Shown: piece by piece, positions 1-6,355 of the stretch | Layout of the letters: each line of letters begins with the position of its first letter | Numbering within the stretch: the first letter of the stretch is position 1 | Assembly: GCA_002371625.1 (NCBI GenBank) | Contig: DFFV01000060.1 | Span: forward strand, 1 to 7,828 | Length of the DNA stretch: 7,828 bases | Direction of reading: 5' to 3' | From: Ruminococcus sp. UBA3767 | Lineage (GTDB): Bacteria > Bacillota > Clostridia > Oscillospirales > Ruminococcaceae | The notes under the pieces: generated by a model | What the model saw: the letters and a program-made list of their open reading frames with translations, nothing else | What the model was told of the DNA's origin: nothing | Databases searched by the model: none | Made by a program: the position numbers and the translations under genes

Positions 1-369
1 CACTACATGGAGGAGGTAGAGCAGATATGCAGCAGGATAGCCATTATGGACAAGGGCAAAAAGATAGCTATCGGAACTAAGGACGAGCTGAAAAAGATGA
101 TAAAGAACACCGAAACTGTTTCGATTGAAATGGCGCAGCCTGAGGAAGATGCAATGGAGAAGATAAGGACCTTGCCGCACGTTTATGAGGTAAGCTACAA
201 TGACGGCAGGCTGTACATTTACTGCTCGGGCGGAAAGCACAACCTTATAAGGATACTGGGAGTTTTGCAGGAAAAGGATATTCACTTCGGCAGAGTTTAT
301 TCCGAGCTGCCGACACTTAACGATGTATTTCTTGAGATAACGGGCAAGCAGCTGAGAGACAGCGAATAA
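1..369 (+). CDS. ABC transporter ATP-binding protein, C-terminal part (5' end outside window)
   Basis: This is the last 122 codons of an ABC transporter ATPase, the cytoplasmic subunit that hydrolyses ATP to drive the permeases encoded just downstream. The reading frame is open from base 1. The first codon is the histidine of an HYMEEVE stretch, which matches the H-loop (switch) of ABC ATPases, so the Walker A, Q-loop, signature and Walker B motifs must lie before the window. After the H-loop comes the usual RIAIMDKG strand and then an extra C-terminal domain of about 90 residues ending in [12 protein letters not shown]. That ending is typical of the DrrA/NatA/CcmA-like branch that pairs with ABC-2 permeases. 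The first internal ATG (base 7) is not the start, because homology runs through it. The stop is followed 14 bases later by the first permease, indicating one operon. The substrate cannot be told. Confidence 0.93.
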   Translation, partial: HYMEEVEQICSRIAIMDKGKKIAIGTKDELKKMIKNTETVSIEMAQPEEDAMEKIRTLPHVYEVSYNDGRLYIYCSGGKHNLIRILGVLQEKDIHFGRVYSELPTLNDVFLEITGKQLRDSE

Positions 370-383
370 AAGGGGAGAGGGAT

Positions 384-1523
384 ATGTTCAGGCACAATTT
401 CAAATATGACATCTTAACGAGCCTTCGTGTCAGAGAGATAATAATATGGCTCATCATATATCCGATAGCGCTGGGAACCTTCTTCAAGGTAGCTTTTGGC
501 AACATTTACGACAACGATATAAAGTTCAGTGCGGTGGAAGCTGCGGTAGTTGTGAATTCGCAGGAGAACGCAAAGGCTTTCAGGCAGGTGGCTGACAAGC
601 TGGAGGAGGGCGATGATGCGGCTTTCTCGTTCGTTTACACGGACAAGGATGATGCGCTCAGGCAGCTCAAGGACGAAAAGGTAAGAGGAATAATTTTTGT
701 TGACGATCAGCTTTCGCTGACAGTTGCTTCAAACAGCCTTAAAAGTACGATGCTTGAAAGGCTCGTTGAAAAATACAACCTGAGCGCAAGGATAATCAAG
801 GACACGGCAAAAAGCGATCCTTCAAAGACAGCGCAGGTATCGCAGGCGCTGATGCAGGAGGTAAACACCGTAAAGGCAGAGGCTCTTTCAAAGGGCAACA
901 CGAATATGTACGACCAGTACTTTTACAACCTGCTTGCAATGGTAGCTATGTTCGGTTCGCTTGCAGGTCTGCACGTTGCAACGCACAATCAGGGAAATCT
1001 CTCGCCGCTTGGCGCAAGAAAGTGCGTTTCACCAACACCGAAGATCACAACGATACTTTCAAACCTGTGTGCAACTTTCGTTGTGCAGGCTATCTGCATG
1101 ATGATCGCAGTAACATTCATCATAACCGTACTGCGTGTAGATATGGGCAGCAGGATACCGCTTGTTTACCTGACGGCGATACTTGCAGGCTTTGTGGGAA
1201 GCTCGCTCGGTTTTGTGATAGGCTCTATCGGCAGATTCAGCGAAAGCACAAAGAACGCAATGTGTACCGCAGCATCGCTGCTGCTTTGCTTCTGCAGCGG
1301 ACTTATGGACGCTTCTATCAAGCAGAAGATCGCTGAGTCATCATTTGCCTGGTTCAACAAGGTGAACCCTGCGGCTGTTATGTGCGAGAGCTTTTTCAGC
1401 CTTAACATCTACGAGGACTACACAAGATACATTCAGTGTGTCGTAACTATGATAATTACTATCGTGGTATTTATCACACTCGGACTTTTAATGACAAGGA
1501 GGCGCAAGTATGCAAGTCTTTAA
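384..1523 (+). CDS. ABC-2 type transporter permease, first of pair
   Basis: This is an integral membrane subunit of an ABC exporter, 379 residues long. The layout fits the ABC2_membrane_3 type: one hydrophobic helix near residues 18-38, a large extracytoplasmic domain of about 140 residues (40-178) rich in charged residues, and then five helices near 180-199, 223-250, 258-281, 291-309 and 348-370. A cytoplasmic loop with LGARKCVSP (209-217) resembles the LGxRxxxSP loop common in these permeases, and NPAAVMCESFFSL (328-340) precedes the last helix as is usual. The start is supported by a purine-rich GGGGAG site six bases before the ATG. The gene lies 14 bases after the ATPase and overlaps the next permease by 14 bases, so the three are probably co-translated and form one complex. 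The exported substrate is unknown; antibiotic, peptide or lipid export are all possible for the family. Confidence 0.9.
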   Translation: MFRHNFKYDILTSLRVREIIIWLIIYPIALGTFFKVAFGNIYDNDIKFSAVEAAVVVNSQENAKAFRQVADKLEEGDDAAFSFVYTDKDDALRQLKDEKVRGIIFVDDQLSLTVASNSLKSTMLERLVEKYNLSARIIKDTAKSDPSKTAQVSQALMQEVNTVKAEALSKGNTNMYDQYFYNLLAMVAMFGSLAGLHVATHNQGNLSPLGARKCVSPTPKITTILSNLCATFVVQAICMMIAVTFIITVLRVDMGSRIPLVYLTAILAGFVGSSLGFVIGSIGRFSESTKNAMCTAASLLLCFCSGLMDASIKQKIAESSFAWFNKVNPAAVMCESFFSLNIYEDYTRYIQCVVTMIITIVVFITLGLLMTRRRKYASL

Positions 1524-2649
1524 GCTGTTTTTCAAGATCGCTAAGACCAAGTGGCTGGCAACACTTGTGTTCCTGGGCATATTCATTTTGATACTCAACT
1601 TTACCAATATCGGCGGAGGAACGGATACTTTCAAGACATCAAAAATGGCACTTACGATCTTTGACCACGACAAGACAGACGCAAGCAGGCAGCTTTGCGA
1701 ATATCTTGCAAAGGACAATATCATCGTTGATCTTGAGGACGACAAGGATAAGCTGATAGATGCGCTTTATATCACCTCGACAAACTATGTCATCACTATA
1801 AACGAGGGCTACGAGGAAAAGCTGGCTAAGGGCGAAACGGACGGACTTTTCTCGACAAGATACCTGCATGACAGCTACACCAACAAGCTGGCAGATTCGA
1901 CCCTTGATACCTACGTTTCAACCGTTAAGGCATACCTTGCGGGAGGCATGGAGCTTTCAAAGGCGATAGATGCGGCACAGGAGGTGCTTTCGGAAAAGAC
2001 AGAGGTCAGCTTTGAAACATTTGAGAATGATTCGGCAATGAGCAGCTCGGCATCGTTTTTCAACTATATGCCTTATGCACTGCTCAGCATTATCGTCAGC
2101 GTGCTTTGCCCGGTGATAATTGCGATGAACAAAAAAGAGGTCGGCTTCCGCACAAAGTGTTCAAGCATAAAAAGCTCGAGCGTAACGGCGCAGACGGTCG
2201 CAGCAAGCGGTATTTTTGTAGTCGTTATATGGGTGATGCTCATGGCTCTGTGCGTTGGCAAAAACGGCGGTATGTTTACGGGCAATATGTGGTATGCGGT
2301 ACTCAACTCAGTATCCTTCACGCTGGTTTGCGTGGCTATCGCACTGCTGTTTGCAGAGCTTAGGATAAGCGAGAATGTGCTTGCGTTCGTTACACAGGTG
2401 CTCGGTCTGGGAATGGCTTTTCTTTGCGGAATGTTCGTTCCGCAGGAGATGCTTTCAAGCAGCGTGCTTGCAGTGGCAAGGTTCCTGCCTGCATACTGGT
2501 ATATCAAAGCGAATGATATGATATGCGCAATCGGAACAGAGCAGTTCAGGCTCTCAACTGTGCTGATGTGCATAGGTATACAGATGCTGTTCGCAGCTGC
2601 GATATTTGCGGTGAGCGTTGTAGTAAGAAAGCAGAAAAAGGCTATCTGA
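1510..2649 (+). CDS. ABC-2 type transporter permease, second of pair
   Basis: This is a second ABC-2 permease, also 379 residues, and presumably the heterodimer partner of the preceding one. A first helix lies near residues 15-33, followed by an extracytoplasmic domain to about 180, then helices near 183-205, 228-248, 260-283, 288-311 and 350-371. The segment CGMFVPQEMLSSSV (306-319) followed by ARFLPAYWY (323-331) is the typical hydrophobic re-entrant region and FxPxYW motif before the last helix. The start is well defined: AAGGAGG at 1496-1502 lies seven bases before the ATG, inside the 3' end of the upstream gene, and the coding regions overlap by 14 bases. The two permeases share architecture and length but little obvious sequence, consistent with an old duplication. 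The gene ends 11 bases before a strong terminator, so it is the last gene of the operon. Confidence 0.9.
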   Translation: MQVFKLFFKIAKTKWLATLVFLGIFILILNFTNIGGGTDTFKTSKMALTIFDHDKTDASRQLCEYLAKDNIIVDLEDDKDKLIDALYITSTNYVITINEGYEEKLAKGETDGLFSTRYLHDSYTNKLADSTLDTYVSTVKAYLAGGMELSKAIDAAQEVLSEKTEVSFETFENDSAMSSSASFFNYMPYALLSIIVSVLCPVIIAMNKKEVGFRTKCSSIKSSSVTAQTVAASGIFVVVIWVMLMALCVGKNGGMFTGNMWYAVLNSVSFTLVCVAIALLFAELRISENVLAFVTQVLGLGMAFLCGMFVPQEMLSSSVLAVARFLPAYWYIKANDMICAIGTEQFRLSTVLMCIGIQMLFAAAIFAVSVVVRKQKKAI

Positions 2650-2660
2650 CATATAAATAA

Positions 2661-2687
2661 AAGGCGGAGAAAACTCCGCCTTTTTTA
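2661..2687. terminator. Bidirectional rho-independent terminator between convergent operons
   Basis: A perfect 9-bp stem, AAGGCGGAG (2661-2669) with CTCCGCCTT (2674-2682), is closed by an AAAA loop. On the plus strand it is followed by a run of Ts, and on the minus strand the preceding A-rich stretch reads as TTTTATTTATA. It can therefore stop the ABC transporter operon from the left and the murC-lexA operon from the right. The minus-strand gene stops just three bases from the T-run. Confidence 0.92.
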
Positions 2688-2689
2688 TG

Positions 2690-3460
2690 CTATGGCCGTA
2701 TATCCGCCATGAACATTCCCATTATCCATGTTGACATCAGCTTTTCGCCCTGATATGTTTCGCCGTTGTGCACGAGCTTGATAACGACTGTTTTGCCGTC
2801 TCTTTTGTCGAAATACAACTCAAACTTATCGCCGTTTTTGGTCTCGCCCGTATAATAGACGCCCTTTGTGAACCTGTAATGCCACCAGCCCGATTCAAAG
2901 TAGTTGTACATTGCATCGCCGTAATCCTCGGCAACAAGGGGCTTGGTGCCCTCGAGGTTGAAATTATATGTAGCATTTTTGGTTATAAGTATCCTTATTC
3001 CGCCGTATGCGAAATATAAAAATACGACAAGCACGATACACCAGCCTATCTTATTGAGGATAGGATGGAGCTTGCTTTTGCCTGCATTTCCGCTGGAGGT
3101 CTCAACTTCAAGCGGACGCAGACCGCTTGCCTGCGCATCGAAATTGTTATTGGCAAAATCCCTTTGCATCAGATTTTCGGTTTTTTGTGCTCTGCGGTTT
3201 CTTTCAAAAGTATTGCGTGATACCCTTTTTCTTTCCTTTGAATATACCTGGTTGCTTGATGCCATAGTCGGCTCGAAGCGATGTCTGTCATCGGTCTGCA
3301 CGGGGTTATTCTTATACACGCTTGAATTTATGGCGCTGAACTGGCTTTCACGCTTTTTCCTTATAACGCCCCGCTTTTTGGGTATGACTTTTCCGCAGTT
3401 TGTGCATATCTGTGCGCCTTCCTCTATAAGAGCGCCGCAGAATTTACAAGTCTCGCTCAT
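2690..3460 (-). CDS. Zinc-ribbon domain membrane protein of unknown function
   Basis: This is a 256-residue protein of unknown function. At the N-terminus, CKFC (5-8) and CTNC (19-22) give the four cysteines of a short zinc ribbon, as in the zinc_ribbon_2/DZR families. A long, low-complexity, basic and polar linker (about 24-130) follows, rich in K, R, S, N and Q and probably disordered. A single hydrophobic helix lies at about 138-158 (from IGWCIVLVVFLYF). The extracellular or distal domain of about 95 residues (160-256) is rich in aromatics (ESGWWHYRFTKGVYYTGE) and ends in MADIRP. No catalytic motif is visible. A site resembling AGAAAGG lies ten bases before the ATG. The gene follows lexA by 38 bases in the same direction, so it is probably the last gene of the murC-lexA unit and may share its control. 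Proteins with an N-terminal zinc ribbon and one helix are common in Clostridia, but their roles are mostly undefined. Confidence 0.85.
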   Translation of the reverse strand: MSETCKFCGALIEEGAQICTNCGKVIPKKRGVIRKKRESQFSAINSSVYKNNPVQTDDRHRFEPTMASSNQVYSKERKRVSRNTFERNRRAQKTENLMQRDFANNNFDAQASGLRPLEVETSSGNAGKSKLHPILNKIGWCIVLVVFLYFAYGGIRILITKNATYNFNLEGTKPLVAEDYGDAMYNYFESGWWHYRFTKGVYYTGETKNGDKFELYFDKRDGKTVVIKLVHNGETYQGEKLMSTWIMGMFMADIRP

Positions 3461-3498
3461 AGATCAAATGCCTTTCTGTCCTGATACGGACTTTTATG

Positions 3499-4086
3499 CT
3501 ACTGTATGTACCTCATAACTGCCACGACTTTTCCTGCTATCTCGACAGAGTCTGAGTATATCGGCTCCATATTGTCGTTTTCGGGCTGAAGTCTGTAACT
3601 GCCGTTTTCTTTATAAAATCTTTTCACGGTCGCATCGCTGCCGTTCACGAGTGCGACTACTATCTCGCCGTTTTCGGCGTAGTCTGTTTTTTCAACTATG
3701 ACCATATCGCCGTCAAGGATAGCTGCATTTATCATCGAATCGCCCGAAACTCTGAGTGCGAAAAGCTCGCCGTCGTAGCTCTTTGGCGGTATAAAGCTGA
3801 TATAATCCGTTATATCCTCGATAGCTGTTATCGGGCTTCCCGCAGTGACCTTGCCCACAACGGGAACACGGGAAGGGCTTTTGCCGGCAAGGCGTATTGC
3901 TCTGTTCTGATTATCGCCCTTTTCGATAAGACCTTTTGATGCGAGAGAATTGATATATCTGTGAGCGGTAGAGGTCGAGCGGAAGCCGAGCTTTGCGCAG
4001 ATCTCTCTTACAGTGGGAGGATACCCCTCACTGATCCGCCTGCTGATAAGTTCATAAACCAGTTTCTCGTTTTCGGTTAGTTTCAT
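3499..4086 (-). CDS. lexA: LexA repressor, SOS response regulator with self-cleavage
   Basis: LexA represses DNA-damage genes until RecA filaments trigger its self-cleavage. The 195 residues match the family (about 200). The N-terminal winged helix-turn-helix holds YPPTVREICAKLGFRS (22-37), very like other LexA recognition regions. The linker leads to the cleavage site in VTAGSP: the scissile bond is Ala82-Gly83. The protease domain has the catalytic serine in SGDSM (Ser117) and the catalytic lysine in TVKRF (Lys155), both at family spacing, so the protein should be functional. The start is the only good one: AAGGAAAG lies just before the ATG and the N-terminus aligns with family members. It begins 23 bases after the murC stop and has no recognisable promoter of its own in that gap, so transcription from the murC promoter is likely. 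Confidence 0.97.
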   Translation of the reverse strand: MKLTENEKLVYELISRRISEGYPPTVREICAKLGFRSTSTAHRYINSLASKGLIEKGDNQNRAIRLAGKSPSRVPVVGKVTAGSPITAIEDITDYISFIPPKSYDGELFALRVSGDSMINAAILDGDMVIVEKTDYAENGEIVVALVNGSDATVKRFYKENGSYRLQPENDNMEPIYSDSVEIAGKVVAVMRYIQ

Positions 4087-4109
4087 AAGCTTTCCTTTCG
4101 TTCATCGGG

Positions 4110-5540
4110 TCATTTTTCCTTCAGCTTTTCTGCCAGCAGCTTTGCCAGCTTATAAACATCGCCGCAGCCCAGTGTTATAACAAGGTCGCCCTCCTGCGCA
4201 TTTTCAGCGATATATTCAACGCACTGCATAAAGTTTGCGTTTTTCTGTTCAGCGGTCTGCTTATCGACAAGCTCATGGTCGTTTACGAAATAGACCGAAC
4301 CTTTTATTTTTTCACCGAGCATTTCGGTATAGATATGGTCGGTATTTTTTTCACGGCTGCCCATTATATCGGTGAGCACGGCGATATCGGCAATGCTCAG
4401 CGCACTTACGAAATCGTCCATAAGTATCTTTGTGCGTGAATATGTAAAGGGCTGAAATACTGCCCAGACACGCTTGAAATCAAGTCCCTTTGCGGCTTTG
4501 AGCGTACACTCGATCTCCTTTGGATGATGCGCATAGTCATCGACTATGGTTATGCCCTTTACCTCATCTATCTTCTGGAAGCGCCTTATTGCGCCGAAGA
4601 AATTATCAAGTCCTTTGCGGATGCCTTCCCACGAAACGCCCTCATATCTTGCAGCAGCGATAGCGGCAAGCGCATTGAGCACGTTATGAACGCCGGGAAC
4701 GTGTATCCTGAAGCTGCCCTGAGGCTCGCCCTTGAAGAACACATCAAAGTTTGTGACAAGTCCCTTTGTGCCGGTGATAACTGCGCTGTAATCGTTAGCC
4801 TTATCAAAGCCGAAGGTTATTTTTTCTTTATCAACACCGTCAACTGCTTTGTGCGAATTTTCGTCATCGCCGTTGAAAACGATGCACTTAGAGGTCATAT
4901 TTGCAAAAACATTAAAGCTCCTGATGATGTTTTCGATATTCTTGAAATACTCAAGGTGGTCGGCATCGACGTTAAGTATGACCGCAACATCGGGGTGGAA
5001 TTTGAGAAAATGATCCTGATACTCGCACGATTCGCAGACCATTATGCTGCTTGAACCGCTTCTTCCCGAACCGCCTATGCTTGGCAGCTTTCCGCCGATA
5101 ACACAGGAAATATCCGTGCCCTCATCGAGAAATATCTGTGTGAGCATGGACGAGGTAGTGGTCTTTCCGTGAGTTCCGCACACGCACACTGCATCGTCAT
5201 ACCAGCCCGTGATAAGCCCGAGGATATCGGCACGCTCGCAAAGGTACGATTTTCCTGCCTTTTCAGCCTCCTTGGAGGCGATAAGCTCGGGATTATCAGC
5301 CATGATAGCGGCGGTGTAGATTATCAGGTCGGCATCACCGATATTTTCGGCACGCTGACCGAGGAACACCTCGATACCCATTTTGCGCACGGCATCGAGA
5401 GTTTCCGTTTCGTTGTTATCCGAGCCTGTTATAAAATAGCCTTTGCTGTGGAAAATCTGAACTATCGGGTACATTCCCGAACCGCCGATGCCGATAAAGT
5501 GGACATGGCGGATATTTTCAAGGATCTTATCATCTATCAT
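4110..5540 (-). CDS. murC: UDP-N-acetylmuramate--L-alanine ligase
   Basis: MurC joins L-alanine to UDP-N-acetylmuramic acid using ATP, the first step in building the peptidoglycan stem peptide in the cytoplasm. The 476 residues show all Mur ligase domains. The N-terminal UDP-binding fold carries HFIGIGGSGM (14-23). The central ATPase domain carries the P-loop CGTHGKTTT (121-129), CESCEYQDHFL (169-179) as in MurC, and NVDADHLEYF (190-199). The C-terminal domain carries GAIRRFQ (316-322) and DDYAHHP (334-340). In the usual FQPHxxxRT motif this protein has Phe for His (FQPFTYSRT, 362-370), a variation I cannot judge without an alignment. The start is supported by GGAG eight bases before the ATG. 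It is the first gene of a minus-strand unit with lexA and a zinc-ribbon protein, an unusual place for a cell-wall gene. A candidate LexA operator lies in its promoter. Confidence 0.97.
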   Translation of the reverse strand: MIDDKILENIRHVHFIGIGGSGMYPIVQIFHSKGYFITGSDNNETETLDAVRKMGIEVFLGQRAENIGDADLIIYTAAIMADNPELIASKEAEKAGKSYLCERADILGLITGWYDDAVCVCGTHGKTTTSSMLTQIFLDEGTDISCVIGGKLPSIGGSGRSGSSSIMVCESCEYQDHFLKFHPDVAVILNVDADHLEYFKNIENIIRSFNVFANMTSKCIVFNGDDENSHKAVDGVDKEKITFGFDKANDYSAVITGTKGLVTNFDVFFKGEPQGSFRIHVPGVHNVLNALAAIAAARYEGVSWEGIRKGLDNFFGAIRRFQKIDEVKGITIVDDYAHHPKEIECTLKAAKGLDFKRVWAVFQPFTYSRTKILMDDFVSALSIADIAVLTDIMGSREKNTDHIYTEMLGEKIKGSVYFVNDHELVDKQTAEQKNANFMQCVEYIAENAQEGDLVITLGCGDVYKLAKLLAEKLKEK

Positions 5541-5563
5541 AAAAAACGCTCCGTTCCTGTTGG

Positions 5564-5577
5564 CGAATATTTGTTCA
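5564..5577. promoter_or_regulatory. Candidate LexA (SOS) operator upstream of murC-lexA
   Basis: The plus-strand sequence CGAATATTTGTTCA reads TGAACAAATATTCG on the minus strand. Against the Gram-positive SOS box, CGAAC-N4-GTTCG, 12 of 14 symmetric positions are tolerated and the core GAAC-N4-GTTC has one mismatch. It lies immediately downstream of the -10 hexamer, over the predicted transcription start and 23 bases before murC. A bound LexA dimer there would block the promoter. Autoregulation of lexA through an SOS box is the rule in Firmicutes. The match is by eye, not scored. Confidence 0.55.
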
Positions 5578-5584
5578 CCATTTT

Positions 5585-5613
5585 ATTATAATACATTTCA
5601 CGTTAAAAATAAA
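5585..5613 (-). promoter_or_regulatory. Putative sigma-A promoter of the murC-lexA operon
   Basis: On the minus strand a perfect -10 hexamer TATAAT (5590 down to 5585) lies 45 bases before the murC ATG. Seventeen bases upstream is only a weak -35, TTTATT (5613-5608, three of six matches). The predicted start of transcription is near base 5578, directly at the edge of the candidate LexA box. A 10-bp palindrome AAAGCGCTTT (5611-5620) touches the -35 region. Confidence 0.65.
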
Positions 5614-5695
5614 GCGCTTTTTGAGATTATTTCTGAACTGACGGCAAATATTTTATGACGAGAAGGTGAACGAAAGCTGACCGCATAATAACGAA

Positions 5696-5715
5696 CGAAA
5701 CAAAGCGAAACAAAA
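5696..5715. repeat. Tandem 10-base repeat, A-rich
   Basis: CGAAACAAAG (5696-5705) is followed directly by CGAAACAAAA (5706-5715), nine of ten bases identical, with a further partial unit ACGAACGAAAC on the left side. It lies in the A-rich segment about 155 bases upstream of murC. It may be replication slippage and no function is evident. Confidence 0.6.
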
Positions 5716-5752
5716 CGCAATCAGCTGGCTGCGGCAGGGCTAAGGATAGATT

Positions 5753-5795
5753 CTTTTATCTGAATATAGTATTCTCGATCAGTTGGAGATAAAAG
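5753..5795. repeat. Inverted repeat, 9-bp arms, with nested hairpin
   Basis: CTTTTATCT (5753-5761) is the exact reverse complement of AGATAAAAG (5787-5795). The space between holds a second perfect hairpin, GAATA (5762-5766) and TATTC (5770-5774) around a TAG loop. It is the first of a run of stems that continues to about 6055. Confidence 0.65.
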
Positions 5796-5796
5796 G

Positions 5797-5813
5797 GCGC
5801 AGCTATGCTGCGC
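5797..5813. repeat. GC-rich hairpin, terminator-like
   Basis: GCGCAGC (5797-5803) and GCTGCGC (5807-5813) form a perfect 7-bp stem with a TAT loop. On the minus strand it is followed by CCTTTTATC, so it could act as a weak rho-independent terminator for leftward transcription. On the plus strand a TTTTT run comes seven bases later (after TTGGGA), too far for a standard terminator. It sits directly between two larger inverted repeats. Confidence 0.6.
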
Positions 5814-5824
5814 TTGGGATTTTT

Positions 5825-5912
5825 CTAAGGGGAAAACCTATAGGGAAGACAAGGAAGACTTGCCTTACGGCGTAGGTGAGCGGACTTTTCTTCCCTGCGG
5901 TTTTCCCCTTAG
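5825..5912. repeat. Large inverted repeat, 14-bp plus 8-bp arms
   Basis: The outer arms CTAAGGGGAAAACC (5825-5838) and GGTTTTCCCCTTAG (5899-5912) pair perfectly over 14 bp. After a small internal loop (TAT against GC), AGGGAAGA (5842-5849) pairs with TCTTCCCT (5889-5896) over a further 8 bp. The loop of 39 bases contains a small hairpin, CAAG (5850-5853) with CTTG (5859-5862). As DNA this could be a MITE-like or REP-like palindrome; as RNA it would be a long stable arm. No coding function is apparent. Confidence 0.8.
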
Positions 5913-6022
5913 GATCCTCTTTCCCCTCACCTATCTTTTGCCGCCCCCAACTCAATATGTAGTGCGCAAGGAGTGAGAGTGCAAGACGCTGCTCGACAAG
6001 CTCGCTGCTACGCCAAAAGATA
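5873..6022. repeat. Further overlapping inverted repeats
   Basis: TAGGTGAG (5873-5880) is the exact reverse complement of CTCACCTA (5926-5933). This pairing competes with the large inverted repeat at 5825-5912, whose right arm lies between them. TATCTTTTG (5932-5940) is the reverse complement of CAAAAGATA (6014-6022) and encloses about 73 bases. A further imperfect hairpin follows at about 6024-6054 (CCTGCC against GGCTGG around GCTC). The overlapping options suggest alternative folds. Confidence 0.6.
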
Positions 6023-6266
6023 CCTTTTCTCCTGCCGCTCGGCTGGAAAGAAAATCAACATTTTTGCAAAGCGACCTGAAACAAATAGTTTTGCGAATAG
6101 GGACATCAGATGCCTTACATACTCCTGAAAAACCCGGAGCGGTGTGGAACTTTTTGCCGAAGTGAGTTTAAATGCAGGTTTACCACGGGAAGTATTGCCC
6201 CGAGCCAAGCAAAACGAGAATTATGCGCAAAACTCAGGGCGAGGGAATTGCGGGCCGCCGCTGCGG

Positions 6267-6295
6267 TTGACAAAATGGGGAAATGGTGATATATT
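6267..6295 (+). promoter_or_regulatory. Sigma-A promoter of serS
   Basis: A perfect -35 TTGACA (6267-6272) is separated by exactly 17 bases from TATATT (6290-6295), five of six matches to the -10 consensus. Transcription should begin near 6302, giving a leader of about 54 bases before serS. This is the strongest promoter in the window and is consistent with constitutive expression of a housekeeping tRNA synthetase. Confidence 0.85.
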
Positions 6296-6315
6296 ATAAA
6301 GTGTATTTTTAGCAG

Positions 6316-6337
6316 TCGGCTTGCTGCGGCAGGCTGA
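6316..6337 (+). repeat. Hairpin in the serS 5' leader
   Basis: The leader RNA can form a 9-bp stem between 6316-6324 and 6329-6337 (two G-U pairs) closed by a UGCG tetraloop. It ends three bases before AAGGAG, the serS ribosome binding site at 6341-6346. It is followed by As, not Ts, so it is not a terminator. It may stabilise the mRNA 5' end or influence initiation; neither is shown. Confidence 0.5.
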
Positions 6338-6355
6338 AAAAAGGAGAGATAAAGA

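Larger units (their letters stand above)
5614..6266. other. Long divergent intergenic region, no convincing gene, rich in inverted repeats
   Basis: The 815 bases between murC and serS hold no ORF with clear coding character, no tRNA-like T-loop and no T-box consensus. The left end (5614-5740) is A-rich with a 10-base tandem repeat. The middle (about 5753-6055) is a chain of inverted repeats, listed separately. The right part (6056-6266) is GC-richer and has no strong structure that I can see. It contains two overlapping minus-strand open frames (6008-6208 from TTG, and 6115-6411), which run into each other and into the serS start, so I do not treat them as genes. The density of palindromes suggests a repetitive element or a structured RNA, but nothing here matches a family that I recognise. 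Confidence 0.6.

Noticed and set aside
2424..2445. GCGGAA...TTCCGC hairpin with an internal TGTTCG in the second permease
   Set aside because: It lies within well-conserved coding sequence (CGMFVPQE) and is explained by codons; no regulatory role is supported.
2073..2573. 166-codon minus-strand open frame inside the second permease
   Set aside because: It is antisense to a clear membrane protein gene and has no domain or ribosome binding site.
2943..3518. 191-codon plus-strand open frame opposite the zinc-ribbon gene
   Set aside because: It is antisense to a gene with clear cysteine motif, helix and ribosome binding site. Its translation has no recognisable domain.
4087..4109. GAACGAAAGG before lexA as a LexA half-site
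   Set aside because: There is no GTTC partner at the right spacing; the sequence mainly serves as the ribosome binding site.
4524..5169. Plus-strand open frames opposite murC (4524-5054 and from 5169)
   Set aside because: murC motifs are complete and in order on the minus strand; these are antisense shadows.
6136..6160. GGTGTGGAAC resembling the T-box GGGTGGNACCGCG signature upstream of serS
   Set aside because: The match is partial, no specifier stem or terminator/antiterminator follows, and the serS promoter lies downstream of it.
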